From contig VWPU01009550.1 of the NCBI GenBank assembly GCA_013398955.1, positions 1-64,000 on the forward strand: a stretch of DNA of 64,000 nt, written 5' to 3'. A model generated the notes under the pieces. The model was not told where the DNA came from. It saw only the letters and a program-made list of their open reading frames with translations, and did no database searches. Source of the stretch: Callaeas wilsoni (taxonomy: Eukaryota > Chordata > Aves > Passeriformes > Callaeidae). Every line of letters begins with the position of its first letter. The stretch's first letter is position 1. Position numbers and translations under genes: made by a program. Shown here in pieces: positions 1 to 11,455 of the stretch.

Positions 1-1175
1 CTTGGACTTATTGAACTTCAACCAGCCCAGGCAGGAAAACATGCTGCTGGAGATGCTAGTGCTTTACAAGAGCTCTGACTCGCAGCATTGCCCTGCTAAG
101 CTGTCCTCTGACAGACTGTGGGGCACCGAGTGGGGAACTGGGGCTGAGTGGGACACTCTGTGCTCTTCTGATCGCTTTTTTTCTGTCCCTGCTTCAGCCA
201 GGTTTGCTCATATTTGATGTTTTTCTGACAGGGAGGATAGTGCTGCACTCAGAGACAGACAAGCTACCTGCCTCCTGCTGCTGGAAAGGCCCAGGAGGAA
301 AGCAAGAGAAAACTACCAATAAAAATCCAACAAAAAAGCTGAATTTTCATTCTGATTTGACAATAATTAACTCTAGTCTAAAGAGATTGGGCTAACTAGA
401 CAGGTGTAGCAGAAATTTACCCTGTGCTCATTTGAAGGATCAGGACATCAAAGTCCTTGCTGTGAGGGACAGTTTTCCCTTATGTAAATTATCACACTGG
501 TTTTGAAAGGCCAGATCACGTCAGGAAGAATTGATAGGTCTGGCCCTAAATTGATATTCTCCGAATGCTTTTGACATGATTAAGATTTTCACGTTATCGT
601 TTGATCAATTGATTGATGCATACACACATATTTTCTTCCCAAGAGAAAATGAGGTAATAAAGAATTACTGATGAATGAGTGATTACACATCTTTTTTGCA
701 CCGGGAATTTTTATCAAGCGCTTAGAGATGAATATAAGCCAATAGTAGTAATAAACAGCCTTCATAAAAATTATGTTGCTGGAAATGCACTTAACTTATC
801 AACACTATCATATCTAATTTTAGCAATGCTATTTAGATTATTATACATACTCTGGACAACATATTACATTAGATCAGATGCTCAGAGAGACTTTTGTAAT
901 AAATGGATGGCAGCAGAGTTTCCATCTTAACATAAAGACTTATTGCTTGGCATTCAGATGGATTCTGTAATCCCAAGCTAATTGTTATATATTGAATTAC
1001 CACATTTAATCATTAATGGTGCAGGAAGGCAGGCATAAACAGATCATTGAGACTGGGATATGACTGTGGATTATTAACACTACTATCCATTTTATTTTTC
1101 TGGATGTGTCTTTCAGTGTTGGTGCACTGTATGCTATATAAAAGTAGTATTTTATCTCCATGCTGCTGCAGTAGA
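1..1175. other. unique AT-rich DNA, no gene recognised
   Basis: No open frame here resembles a known protein; the longest (679-930 on the plus strand) is low in CpG and lacks good flanking splice sites. The part from about 540 to 1020 is AT-rich and carries several homeodomain-type cores (TTGATCAATTGATTGATG near 600, AATTACC and TTAATCATTAATGG near 1000). That composition is common in conserved non-coding elements, but conservation cannot be seen from one sequence. Confidence 0.5.
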
Positions 1176-1481
1176 AGATATCACAGAGTCCCAGGCTGGG
1201 TGAGGCTGGAAGAGCTCACAGGGGCTGCTCTGGTGGCACCTCCCTGCTCCAGCAGGGCCATCCCAGAGCACAGGGCACAGGAGCGTGTCCAGAGGGCTCT
1301 GCAATATCCCCAGGGAGGAGACTCCGCAGCCTCTCTGCACCATCTGCTCAGGGCTGGGCACTGCCAGGGCAGAAGTTCTGCCTCCTGTGCAGGGCAATTG
1401 CTGGGATCAGCCCCTGCCCGTTCCTCTGGTGCCGCTGCTGGGCCCGGGAGCAGAGCCGGGCCCTGCTCTGCCCCTCCCTGC

Positions 1482-1528
1482 ACACAGGGACACCCAGGGA
1501 CACCCAAGGGACACGGGGGGACACCCAG
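1482..1528. repeat. short GGGACACCC-type tandem repeat
   Basis: Four imperfect copies of a roughly 10-base unit built on GGGACACCCA lie inside the CR1 copy. It separates the CR1 3' terminal block from the upstream CR1 block and may be a local expansion of CR1 sequence. Confidence 0.6.
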
Positions 1529-1662
1529 GCCTGAGGGCCCCTCTCGCCTGGGGCTCCTCTCGAGGCTGAGCAGCCCCAGCTCCCTCAGCCTTTCCCGGGC
1601 ACGGAGATGCTCCAGGCCCTTCCTGGGCTCCGCAGCCTCCGCCGGCCCCGCTCCGGGAGCTC

Positions 1663-1888
1663 CCTGTCCCTGCTGGGCTGAGGATCCAGAGCTGGCACAG
1701 CGCTCCGGGGGAGCCTCCGGGGCTGGGCACAGGGGCAGGATCCCTCCTGACCTGCTGCCAAGGCTCTTCTGTCCTGTCCCTGCTGGTCCTGAGGATCCAG
1801 AGCTGGCACAGCGCTCCGGGGGAGCCTCCGGGGCTGGGCACAGGGGCAGGATCCCTCCTGACCTGCTGCCAAGGCTCTCCTGTCCCGT
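1663..1888. repeat. 111-bp tandem duplication inside the CR1 copy
   Basis: The segment beginning with the AGGATCCAGAGCTGGCACAG stretch at 1681 recurs at 1792, giving a period of 111 bases. The two copies are nearly identical over their whole length; the visible differences are GCTGAGG versus TCCTGAGG at the junction and a few changes at the distal end (CTCTTCTGTCCTGTCC versus CTCTCCTGTCCCGTCC). High identity between copies points to a recent duplication, much younger than the CR1 insertion itself. It could be copy-number variable between individuals. Confidence 0.9.
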
Positions 1889-1915
1889 CCGCGCTGCTCC
1901 CAGCAGGAGCAAGAA

Positions 1916-4317
1916 GCCTGCTGCTCTGAGCTTGTGGCTCTCCTTCTCTGTCCTTACCACGCTCCTGTCACCTCTTCCCCTTTCTGAGCCAGGTGGGACA
2001 CACACCTGCTCAGACCACGTCCATCAGGAACTGCTGAAATCTTTTAAAATCTCCCTCCTTGCAGTGAATCTGCAAATTTAGTTCTAAATCCCTACATACA
2101 TGAGGCTGTAGGGCTGCCCATTTTATTTAATTTTTTAGGTTATTTCCAGTTGATCTGAAGATTTTTCACTCATTTGTACTCTAATTTTTTGTCACAACAG
2201 GATACATTTGCCTCATACTTGTTCAGTGGATTCAGATGCCTGTTCCATATATTTATTTCATGTAACTTCAGCAGATTTAAGACTTCTCACTCTGTTTTGA
2301 GGAAGTACTTGGCTTTTCTTATAAACCTGTAATTTTCAGTTTGTAGAAACACTTATACCTTCAGGAAGCATTTTATTCTTTTTTTCCCAGCGCCTTTTAA
2401 ATTTGTTTATTTCTCAAGTACCAACAAAAACATGCTGTAGTATTGTAACTGTCTCTTGTCATATCCAAAGAATATATTTTTACCAAGCAAGAGCTTTAGT
2501 TTACTACGGAAATGTGATATGGTATCTTTTATCTAATCTATGTTCAAAATCTCAGAAACATTATAGTTAAAATTTCCCTTAGGAAAAAAAAAACAAAATT
2601 AAATTAGAATTGCAATAAACCGTTCTTCATCTATTTGTACTCCAAGAAGCCTCTTTTAAATCACCTAATAAATCCAGGACCAACCATATCTTCATTTGCT
2701 CATTAGGTACTCAGTTTAAAAGACGGGAAAAAATCAATACTTGTTCCTGTCTCATTTCTGAAGAATGGCACTGAGCCATTTGAGGTCTGGAATGCCTTCA
2801 AGTGAGTGACATGCTCAGATAAAGTTCAAAACCTCAATATCACCTCAGCTCATTTTGAACATCAGTCACAGGATTCTGATTTTTGATGGAATCAGAATTA
2901 AAGCAGAGGGAGAGAGGAGGCACACACTGTGCCACAGAAGAATGGATACAGTTTGGAGAACGGAAAAATGTTCTTGACACTCTTTAGCAAAATTCTATCA
3001 CCAAACAAAATCTTGATTGTTCTTAGAGTTCATTTTTACTCCCATAGCTATTTGGATGGTAAGATCATAGATATAAGGTACATATAAATATTGCACTTAG
3101 GTGAAATAGATGAGATCTATTAAAGATGCAAATCAGCTTAAAATACAGGAAAGTTTTAGATATGGTGCCTTGCATAATATTCTAAGGATTTATTTTTACT
3201 GCTTTCAACTGCATATATTTTACTGTGAGAGTGCAGAGAAAGGAGGTAATACTGCTTTACTGCTTTTCGAGAATCAGTGCTCTCTCAAGCAGTGTCAGAA
3301 AAGCCCTGTTCTGGTGTCTGGTTTAAAAAAACCCTATTGACAAACAGAAAGGGCATTCAGGACTGAGGCCTTGGAAAAGCTGATCAATGAGAAAAGGCTT
3401 AAATAAATAAATATGTATGGCTTATCTTAGAGGTGACTTTTACAAAACTTTGTATCACATCACTGTTAAACCTGATTCCTAGGATGATTCTGGGAGAAAA
3501 TAGAGCCAAACCAGACAAAGCTGCTTAAGGAATTTAAAATTGAATTACCTGAGTATATAACTACATACATTCCAGAAGAATCTTTCTTGTTCAAAATTAT
3601 CATAGAAAGACAAACTTGTTGTAAACAAGTCATGTAATAACATTGTGTAGATATTTACCACTGTAAAATATAGGTACTGAATGCTTTAATAGTATTTCTA
3701 GCATCTGACTTGAGACAAGCACCAAACAAATGGACTTAATCATTAACAGGGTATGGTGAGGGCCAGATGAGGGCACAGTCAGGCCCAGTGCTTCTGCATT
3801 GTAGAGTCTGACCCTTTCCCAGATGGGACAGTTCTTACGGATAATGTCAGAAGGGCACTTCCAAAATTGAACTGCCAACATTATTGTGAAAAGGAGGATT
3901 TTTTAAAATTCTTCTCTTCAATGCCTTGGTATGTATTTGAGGAAAGGTATGAATTGGAAAATATATATAGGAAATTGTGCTCTAGTACTTGGATCTTCAA
4001 ACGTTTAAGAGAGGCTTATTAAAAAAGTTACGAACTTTAGGTGTCAAGATCCTTCAGAAACTTGTTCTCTTTTTCCCACTCATTTACAGCCACGATCCTC
4101 TCAGGAGGCAGAATTCTCCTTCCCTCCCCAGCATCCAGTGGGTGTGGAAGCAGCAGCTTCCCGGCTTTGCTGTTCCCTGGTGTTGTGGTGAATGAACCAG
4201 CCAGGGGGCCACAGAGCCCAGAAACAGAGGTTTGGTGGGCTGGTACCAAAGAGTAAAACCCCATGCTGTGAAGATGGCTTCTACCTTTGAATTCCTAGGA
4301 TTGCTGAGGGGTGGTTC
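1916..4317. other. unique DNA, no gene recognised
   Basis: Mostly AT-rich sequence with T-runs and A-runs (for example near 2582-2592). Open frames are short and lack recognisable motifs. I see no repeat family, RNA gene or promoter in it. Confidence 0.5.
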
Positions 4318-4902
4318 TGTCTAGAGTTGACCGACTCCCCTTGTGTCCCCTAAGGGAAGGTGTCCTGGCCTGTCGCTCCTTTCTCCTCTTCCTATGGGTC
4401 CCTGTGGTGTCACTCCACCCCCTTCCCTGCATCCTTTAAAAAGCCCCTGATTGTCTTGCCTTGCCCTCTTCGCATCTGGCCCCCTTCGAGGAAGCTTGAT
4501 AAATCCTTGGAACATCGGTCGAAGGGCCACCTCTGCTCATTTATTTCTGGCCGTGCCTGGGCTATCCACAAGCCCCAGGCACGCTGGGCTCCGTGCCCTG
4601 CACCGCCCGGGCTGGGAGGCTGGCTAGCGAGGCACCGAGGTGCCACGGGGTGTTCTCCCTTTGTGTGGGACACACCTGGACAAGCTGCTGCCATCCCAGC
4701 CCGGCCAGCGTGCCGGCGTATTAATATACCCTGGGTGGGAGGGTAAGGCCGTGGTGCTCCGTGGGCACAGTGTCACCCTTTGCTGTCACCAGCACCGTGA
4801 CCTGGCATCACTTCACCATGGACAAGGTGCCTCGAGGGCCTGGCAGGTGACATGCTGGGGCTCTCCAGGACAAACTGCCTCAAACTAAGCCCTCTCAGCC
4901 CA
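4318..4902 (+). mobile_element. probable solo LTR (endogenous retrovirus), boundaries tentative
   Basis: A GC-rich block abruptly different from its AT-rich surroundings has the arrangement expected of a retroviral long terminal repeat. It starts TGTCTAGAG, has a TATA-like TTTAAAAAG at about 4436, a GATAAA poly(A)-like signal at about 4498, and could end in CA at 4901-4902. The proposed flanks are GGTTC (4313-4317) and GGTTT (4903-4907), a possible 5-bp target duplication with one mismatch. No retroviral coding sequence adjoins it, so it would be a solo LTR formed by recombination. The right boundary is weak: the LTR may end closer to the poly(A)-like signal, with the remainder being unrelated GC-rich DNA. 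Confidence 0.45.
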
Positions 4903-5413
4903 GGTTTTAAAAACTTTAGCTCAGATTTACACTGCCTGTGCTAACTGTTCTTTCTTCCTATAAATTTCTTTGTTGTCTGCAGAATTTGCTGCCTGCTGCA
5001 AATGAACCCTGGGGGAAGAAGCAGCATTTTCTATACGTACAGCTTTGACTAATGCCACCTTGGGTCCCAAATTCCAACTTGTCACCACTCTGCCGGCTGA
5101 TGCAGGTGCTCAGCAGACAGACACATGATGCTTCTTACAGAGGATTAAAATGCCTATCTCTGAGAGACAAAAAGGGAATACTTTAATGTTTAATATTAAA
5201 TCATTCTCCTAACTGGAGCAAAGCTATAAAAACAACAATAATAACAGACTCCTAGAGGAGCTGAGATTCAGTCTTTATCTGACAGAGGAGAATATGCAAT
5301 TATAAAACCATCAAAGCCTTAAAAATATAAATATAATTAAGAATAAAGATATGCAGAGAAAAATAGTGATGTAAACACTTCACATTTTTAAGATAACTGT
5401 GTAGTATTCTAGT

Positions 5414-5450
5414 ATCATGGAGTCATAGAGTAATATGAAGGGAAACACTC
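5414..5450 (-). mobile_element. possible eroded CR1 3' end
   Basis: TATCATGGAGTCATAGAGTA followed by ATGAAGGGAAACACT resembles the reverse complement of a CR1 3' terminus (TCATGGAATCATAGAATGG...GAAGGGACC). Only about 35 bases can be matched, so this is a weak call; a chance resemblance is possible. Confidence 0.35.
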
Positions 5451-6628
5451 TGTCCTGGTAGAAATGTGATCCCACAACTCTCAGTTTGCATACAAGAACA
5501 TGCAGAATGTCAGATGTTTCACCTCTGTTGTGTTGCTCTCTCCAGTCAACATCCATCTAGGAAGAGACTTCACTAAGATTCACACAGAATTTTAACACCC
5601 ACATTTGCTACAGGGGCTCAGACTCCAGGGCTGAGAAAAGGAGCATTTGCAAGGCTGATGTAAGGAGGTAAAGCCAGAAATCCTCTCTCTCAGCAGGCTG
5701 ATGTGCTATTAATGTCACGAGGGAAAGCATATTAGTAGGTGAAAAATGCTGCTGTGAAAATTGGAAAGGCAGTTCCATGTGGGTAATGCATTCATCTAAG
5801 GGAGCTCAGTTGCATCAGTCCTAGGACCACAGGATGGGAGAGGGCTGGCAGAAATTAGCTAATGTTGCTTTATTTATGGGGGAGCGTTGCCTTCTCTTTC
5901 CTCAGTTCTCTGTCCCTTACAGAATTCTCTGGTAGCTCCTGTCGGGCACAGCCTTTCTTCAGTTTCAGTTCATGTTCTCTTAAGTTCTGTGACACTGAAT
6001 CAAGTCACTTTTCTCCAGCCATCCCCTTATTCTGCCCACAGCTGTGTATCCTGCACTGCAATGCAGTAAAGTCTCCATCTCCTTTTTTGCTACCATTCCA
6101 GATCTCTGATGACTGAGCCTTTGTTTGCAGTGTCATTTCCAGGGCCCTGTGCCTTCAGGATTAAGTCTAGGAGTTCCTTTCCTTATCAATTATTGTATTG
6201 TTCTCCTCTAATTTAAAAGAGTTATTGATACTTGCTATTTTGCATGAAATAGTAACCTTTTCACAATTTTTTCTTCTCTTTTTTTGTTACTTTTAGCATT
6301 TTCAGCATCTCCTTCCTCTCTGCTAGGTTCTGGCAGTATCCTATGCCTTAACAAATGTTCTTGATAACAAAAAATAACAAAAGATGGAGCCCTGCTCTCT
6401 TTATCCATCACTTTTATACTCTGTTCATTCATCATAATATCTTCACTATTGAGATTCTAGCTTTTTTTTTTTCATTTTCCCAAATGGTGATAATTACCTT
6501 CTAATTTTCTTTTGGTCCTCCTGTGAGTTTTCATTTTCTACTAAAGTTTGTGCCACACACACTTTGTAAAACTTTAAAAGAGAATTCTTTAAAGTTTTTC
6601 TCTGTACTCTGTGCGGCGGAGTTGCAAC

Positions 6629-6643
6629 ATATATATATATATA
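6629..6643. repeat. (AT)n microsatellite
   Basis: Short pure AT dinucleotide run followed by an A-rich tail. Confidence 0.8.
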
Positions 6644-8171
6644 AAAATAATAATTGCCTTTTTAGGCTACTACAGCCTCACTTAATTGTACCTAACATTC
6701 AGACTTTCCAGATTTGCTACTCAGAACTTCAGGCCTTATACCTTTGGCTTTTACCATGCAAAACAGACAGATGAATTTTCTTCTCCTTCCAATGGATTTG
6801 AGTCTGTTTAAAATCATCAGCTTTGGCTTGGTGTCTATCTCATGGGTTTGGGGATACAAAACTTTGAGTGGGTAGAATTTGAGTAAGACCAAAAGAAAAT
6901 CTCAAACCAAAGAAGTAGTAAAAAGCTCCTCCTTAATTATCCATATCAGCTAATGTGATGGGCTTGCTTCTATGATTATTCAGGTTTTTTCCTTTCCAGA
7001 CTCATAAGGCATCACACAGTACCTGTTCTTTGTGTATGAAGTAGGTTTATAGCCTCCATCGGCTTTTTGAAAGCCAAAATTTAATATCATGATTATAATT
7101 TTGTATTCCTCTGATTATTTGAAGCTATCTGAAATAACTCCTTGTTTTGTTTTATTAGCCACCTTGGTATACAATGCTGGATATACCAACAGTAATACTC
7201 TTCCCATGGTTTGCAAATACACTTAAATAACATTTGTATTGACCAAAACCAGTGGGAAATGACTTATGTTGCCAGCTTTCCATATGAGAGAAGTTGATAA
7301 CAGCTGAATGGGTGGCATGAAAGTTTGCCATATTCAAAAATTTCAGGGATTCTAGGAAAGAAGCAGATAAAAATTTTTATGGAAGAAAATACAGCGGAGG
7401 GAGACAAAGAATCAGGATAATTTTATGGCAAAGGCTTATCACTTTTTTTTAATGTAGAACAGAATACCTGGTCCACCTCCCCTTCCTCCTTCACTCTTCA
7501 AACAATAACTTTTTAAGGAAAATGCTGGTTCAAAATGGTACCAAATGCACTTTTTCAGCAAAATTCCAAGTGACAAGGTTTCAGAAGTGCAACAGCAAGC
7601 TGTCAGTAGAAGGATAGGACAATTAGGTGGAAATGCTACTTCACGTCAGCTTCTGGTACAACTAATGACATTTTGCACTTAAAAAAGATGCAGCTGAATT
7701 CTGAGTGACACTGGCTGTGGATACAAGCTGGCATCTTTCCACAGACTTCAGAAGAGCTGCAGCACCTAAACCCAGCAGGTAATGAGGCAACTGGTCATAA
7801 ATTGTCCATGGGATTTTTTCATGATTTGTAAAAAACTGTTCTGCTGCTTGGGCTAACATTTAGTCAAGCTCTGTATGATAGCAGTTGCAGAAATTCAGTT
7901 CAGCTCTCCCTGACTCTCAGACTCAGGGGTTTGACCAGGCTTATGGTTGAAATGCTTGCAAGTCAGTTGTGATTTTCCTAGGAAGAGCATTAAATATAAA
8001 AAGATAAACAATTGGGTCTAAAATTGCTGTCCAGCAATCTGTCACTTAAACCCCAGAAACCTGAGCTTCAGGGGGATCGTGCTGTTTGGCCTTGAAGTTT
8101 TTTAGTCACCCCTGAATAAGGCCCCAAATTACATCACTCTTGACAAACCTGACACCTAACCTCAGCCGAGA

Positions 8172-8250
8172 TCCAGTCTAGATACTGGATACTAGTAGAT
8201 ATACTAGTAGATATACTAGTATCTAGTATCTAGATACTAGATACTATATA
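8172..8250. repeat. ACTAG/TAGATA palindromic repeat with hairpin potential
   Basis: A cluster of interspersed TAGATACTAG and AGATATACTAGT units. It contains perfect 10-base inverted arms GATACTAGTA (8188-8197) and TACTAGTATC (8214-8223) with a 16-base loop, itself part of further self-complementary units outward. It could extrude a cruciform or arise by replication slippage. No gene or miRNA family is recognised. Confidence 0.75.
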
Positions 8251-8805
8251 TGCTCCATATATTTTCCTTCCCCCAGGAGTTGTTTATTTTTTTAACTTGC
8301 CTATGATTCCCAGACTGGAAACTGCTTATAAAAAGTGTATTTTTCTTTGAAAACCTGGCTGCTGTTGTCCAAGCCAGGAGCTTCATTTTTTAGCATACCT
8401 TGGTTTAATTATGAGTCTGTTTAGGCTAAGTGTGATCCCTGGCTGGAGGGCTGGCGAGTTCCTTCACCTCGCAGTTAAAGTACTCATTTGTAAGTAGGTC
8501 TGTACTTACCTTCCTCCTCTGTAGAAAATAGAACTGAATTTTATATTCTACAGGAATTGCATTCAAAAACAGAAAGGAGAAACAGGCCTTGGAGCAGGGA
8601 CCAAATGTAATGAGCACCTTGAACACTGAACTGCCGAGTTATCCATCCTTTCTGACCTTGTGAGGTTTGAGCTTTTTCCTGCACAAAGGTACCGCTCTGA
8701 GAGAACAGCAACATTCCCCACCTCCTGAGTAGCCTTGTTTCTTGCAAGCCTTGTGTTTTGGGCACTCATCTGGAAGATAAAAGGTTAGGTTTGAAGTTCA
8801 GACAA
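8251..8805. other. unique DNA, no gene recognised
   Basis: No confident feature. On the minus strand there is a strong splice-donor sequence (GTAAGTAC read from 8509 back to 8502) preceded by pyrimidine-rich acceptor-like sequence, enclosing an exon-sized stretch of about 38 bases. The stretch is too short to judge. Confidence 0.4.
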
Positions 8806-8868
8806 GAGGGAATTGAATCCGTGCTTGCCTTTTACAGGGCGAGCATTCTTACCACTTGGCTATTGTGC
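8806..8868 (-). pseudogene. degraded tRNA-like sequence (tRNA pseudogene or SINE head)
   Basis: On the minus strand the sequence has a D-arm-like TAGCCAAGTGGTAAGAATGC. This is followed by a stem-loop whose arms GCTCGCC and GGCAAGC pair at 6 of 7 positions around CTGTAAAA, and then by a T-arm-like ACGGATTCAATTCCC. The loop would carry a TGT (threonine-type) anticodon but is 8 bases long, not 7, and a proper acceptor stem with discriminator is not evident. A working tRNA is therefore unlikely. A tRNA-derived SINE head or an old tRNA pseudogene fits better. Confidence 0.4.
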
Positions 8869-8869
8869 A

Positions 8870-11350
8870 GGAAAGAAAGACTCGGTGTCTCCTTCTTCAG
8901 CAGCGTTCTGAAAGGAAAACAGGAGCACTGCTCAAAGGGACTGTGCTCCTGCTTTCAGCAAGGGCTGCTTGCCGAGGAGCTGAGCTTCTCGGAGACGACT
9001 CAGACCCACAGTAGATTAATATTTAGTCGTTTAGCTTGCTGTTGGGTAGCTGGAGCTTGACTAGAGGAGGAATCCTGTTCAGCCTGCTGGTTACTTCAGT
9101 CCTGCGTGCCAGAGGTATCCCTCCCTCAGGCTGCAGAGGGTCTGATGGGGAAGCAGGAGCCCTCCTCCCTAAGGCAAGCATTCCCCTCCATGGACCAGGA
9201 GCTTGGAAAACAGCCACAGCAGCACCAAGCCCTCACACCCCACCCTGTCACTCTTTATGAGATCACAGTTCAGAACTGGGACTTTCTGCATTTTCTTGCT
9301 TGATTTGTTCATTTGGGTTTTCTCTTGTTGTTTTGGGTTTTATAGTCCTTGCAATATGATTGTAAATTTATTTTTCTTTCTAAAATAAATGATTTAGGTT
9401 TGCAAAAGGGAAGGTGTCTTCATCTGCTGTAGTTCAACATGTACAAGACCCACAAAGTTTTTGGACAAAACCCCTTACTACATCCAGAGATGTAGGAAAT
9501 GGAAGAGGCACCTGTGAGACAGAACCAAGAGTTATTTTTATAAAATATGACATGGTATGTTTACTGAAAAGCACCTCCACCTCATGAATATTCCAGAAAG
9601 CTTTGACCCTTTCAAAATTTCCTGTAGTGATGAAAAAATGCAATTTGTTATGGGCTGCTTTATTTTGATACATGCAATACGTAAATGACAGCTAGAAAAG
9701 CACAGCAACACATGCAGCACTAACTACTGATGGCACTGATGACAGAAGTAGGCAAATACCTGACTTACTCATTTATTTTTCAGCTTTTCTATGCTAAGGT
9801 ATCCAAACATATTCAGATGTTCTCAGCACTTCTGAAATAGAGTTTAGGGATAATGTGAAGTAATGACTACTGCCTAAAGAGCTGGAAAATATTTTTGCTA
9901 CTTCTTTTAACTGAAGGAAAAGTTCAGATTAGGCTGTTAGACTGAAAAAGATCTTATTTGGACAACCAGGCAGAGCTGTCAGTTAATATAAATGTTTGGA
10001 TTAAGTGAAGAAATTTCATAGGTTATTATGGCTGGAAGGAGACACACTGCATTTGTGAATGACTGAGATCCATGCTCCCAGACAAAGGAGGAGAAATGCT
10101 TACTCAGTTTCCCTAAAATCTGACAATAGAAATACAAATATACTGGCAAGATGGAACTTGTCTTTTGCTTTGAGTCTTCCTTGCAATGAGGATAACAACG
10201 TGCAAAGATACCTGAACACTCAGCTCAAACATAGACCCTTGGTACTTTCTACAAAATCCTGGCCAGACTTTGTAATACATAAGCATCAGTTCCAAAAGAA
10301 CATCAGAAAAGCAAAAGCTTTATGTGCTGTTCTGGAATCCAGCAAAAAAAATTGCATAGCCTTAGGCATTGCATTTAAATGAGCCTTCCAAGATCCTCAT
10401 GAATGTTAGCTCAGGCAGAGTTTATCTACCAGGGGGAAACCAGAGATTCAGCTTCACTGCCAACTTTCTTAATAAACATGAGCCACTGGCATTGTCCAAA
10501 ATAGAGGAGATAAGCAGAAGTTGCACATCCCACTCATTACTATGCTATATTAAAGCTTAGCACAGTTGAGGGAACAACATTTCAGAAGTTATTTACAGTG
10601 ATGTGAACAATTTAGTTTATAAACAAATGAGCAATAAATGTCCTTATCCAGGAGATTAAAAAAAAAGTTAGTTTTTACAAAAAAGTCAAAACAGATTTTT
10701 TTCAAGCACTGATTACCAAAGAAATGTTAGTGCTTTGGGTGTGTTTAGTAGTCATTTATTTGTTTCTATTTCAATTAGCCAGTGCTCTGTGTGCATGCTG
10801 AAGTAAGGCTGCTGCTTTTAGACGAGTGTCTGACCAGCGTTCCAGCTGATGTGGAAAAAAGCACTTGGTTGCAGTAGAAATGCTAAAATTTGCTTGGGTT
10901 TTACCCTTTTCATAACACCCATTCCCACCATTTTCAGCTTGTGGCAGCACAACCGTACCAGGATTAATTGCATTTCCTAAGGCAGCAGTGTTTGCATTAG
11001 AGACTCTGAGCTCAGAGTGCTGGTCTTTGGGACACTCAGAACCTGAAGGTCCTGTTGGGTTCCCTACCGAGGTGGTAGGACAGGCTGGGTGGGCACAGAA
11101 ACTCTGTGAATCTTAGTGGAGATGTGCATCCAGGTTCCCAGAGGGACCCACGTGCTCCCCACTCACCCCAGCTGGGGAAGGGCCCCACTGCCAGGCCCCC
11201 TGGAAGAAGGAATCATTTTTGTTGGTGACCGCTACAGAATCCAAGGCTTTGGCATCGTTTGCGGGTTGTCTTTTAACTCCCAGGTGTGTGTGAAACACCT
11301 GTGTAGTTTGTGAGCATTGTCTTCAGGTCTGTTATACCCCAAAAATCACC
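8870..11350. other. unique DNA, no gene recognised
   Basis: Mixed composition; a modest GC-richer stretch at about 9050-9240. Open frames at 8758-9060 and 10059-10382 do not resemble any protein family I know and lack supporting splice signals. No repeat family identified. Confidence 0.5.
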
Positions 11351-11351
11351 T

Positions 11352-11455
11352 TCCACAGAATCACTGAGGTTAGAAAAGACCTCCAAGTTCCTGAAATCCA
11401 GCCTCTGACCAAACACCACCATTTCCCTCCACAGCCTAAACCAAAGGAGTGCCAG
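11352..11455 (-). mobile_element. CR1 LINE 3' fragment, inverted
   Basis: The plus strand reads CCACAGAATCACTGAGGTTA followed by GAAAAGACCTCCAAG, then an ACCAAACACCACCATTTCC block and a CTAAACCAAAGGAGTGCC block. This is the reverse complement of a CR1 subfamily 3' end, in which a TCACAGAATCACTGAGGTTGGAAAAGACCTC motif is followed by CCAACACCACCATG and a CTAAACCATG...AAGTGCC region. It is a severely 5'-truncated copy of about 100 bases. Confidence 0.88.

Larger units (their letters stand above)
1178..1915 (-). mobile_element. CR1 LINE 3' portion, inverted, GC-rich
   Basis: Read on the minus strand this is the 3' part of a chicken-repeat-1 (CR1) non-LTR retrotransposon. The plus strand shows the reverse complement of the CR1 terminus at the left edge (ATCACAGAGTCCCAGGCTGG), followed by the CR1 hallmarks in inverted order: a 'ctccctgctccagcagggccatcccagagcac' type block near 1238, the 'ggctgagcagccccagctccctcagcc' type block near 1563, and a 'ggggcaggatccctcctgacctgctg' type block near 1733. 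It is 5'-truncated, as most avian CR1 copies are. It is unusually GC- and CpG-rich. The overlapping open frames at 1047-2081 (plus) and 1181-2005 (minus) are by-products of this composition and not genes. An internal tandem duplication is listed separately. Confidence 0.88.
4903..8170. other. unique DNA with minor simple repeats, no gene recognised
   Basis: No coding sequence recognised. Contents noted: a possible CR1 scrap at about 5414-5445 (listed separately), an (AT)n run at 6629-6643 and several poly-T stretches (near 6462 and 7441). Open frames are short and unrelated to known families. Confidence 0.5.

Noticed and set aside
1047..2081. 344-codon plus-strand and 274-codon minus-strand open frames
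   Set aside because: Both lie across the GC-rich CR1 copy and its 111-bp duplication. They read the CR1 3' region in non-native frames, and the repeated peptide blocks only reflect the DNA duplication.
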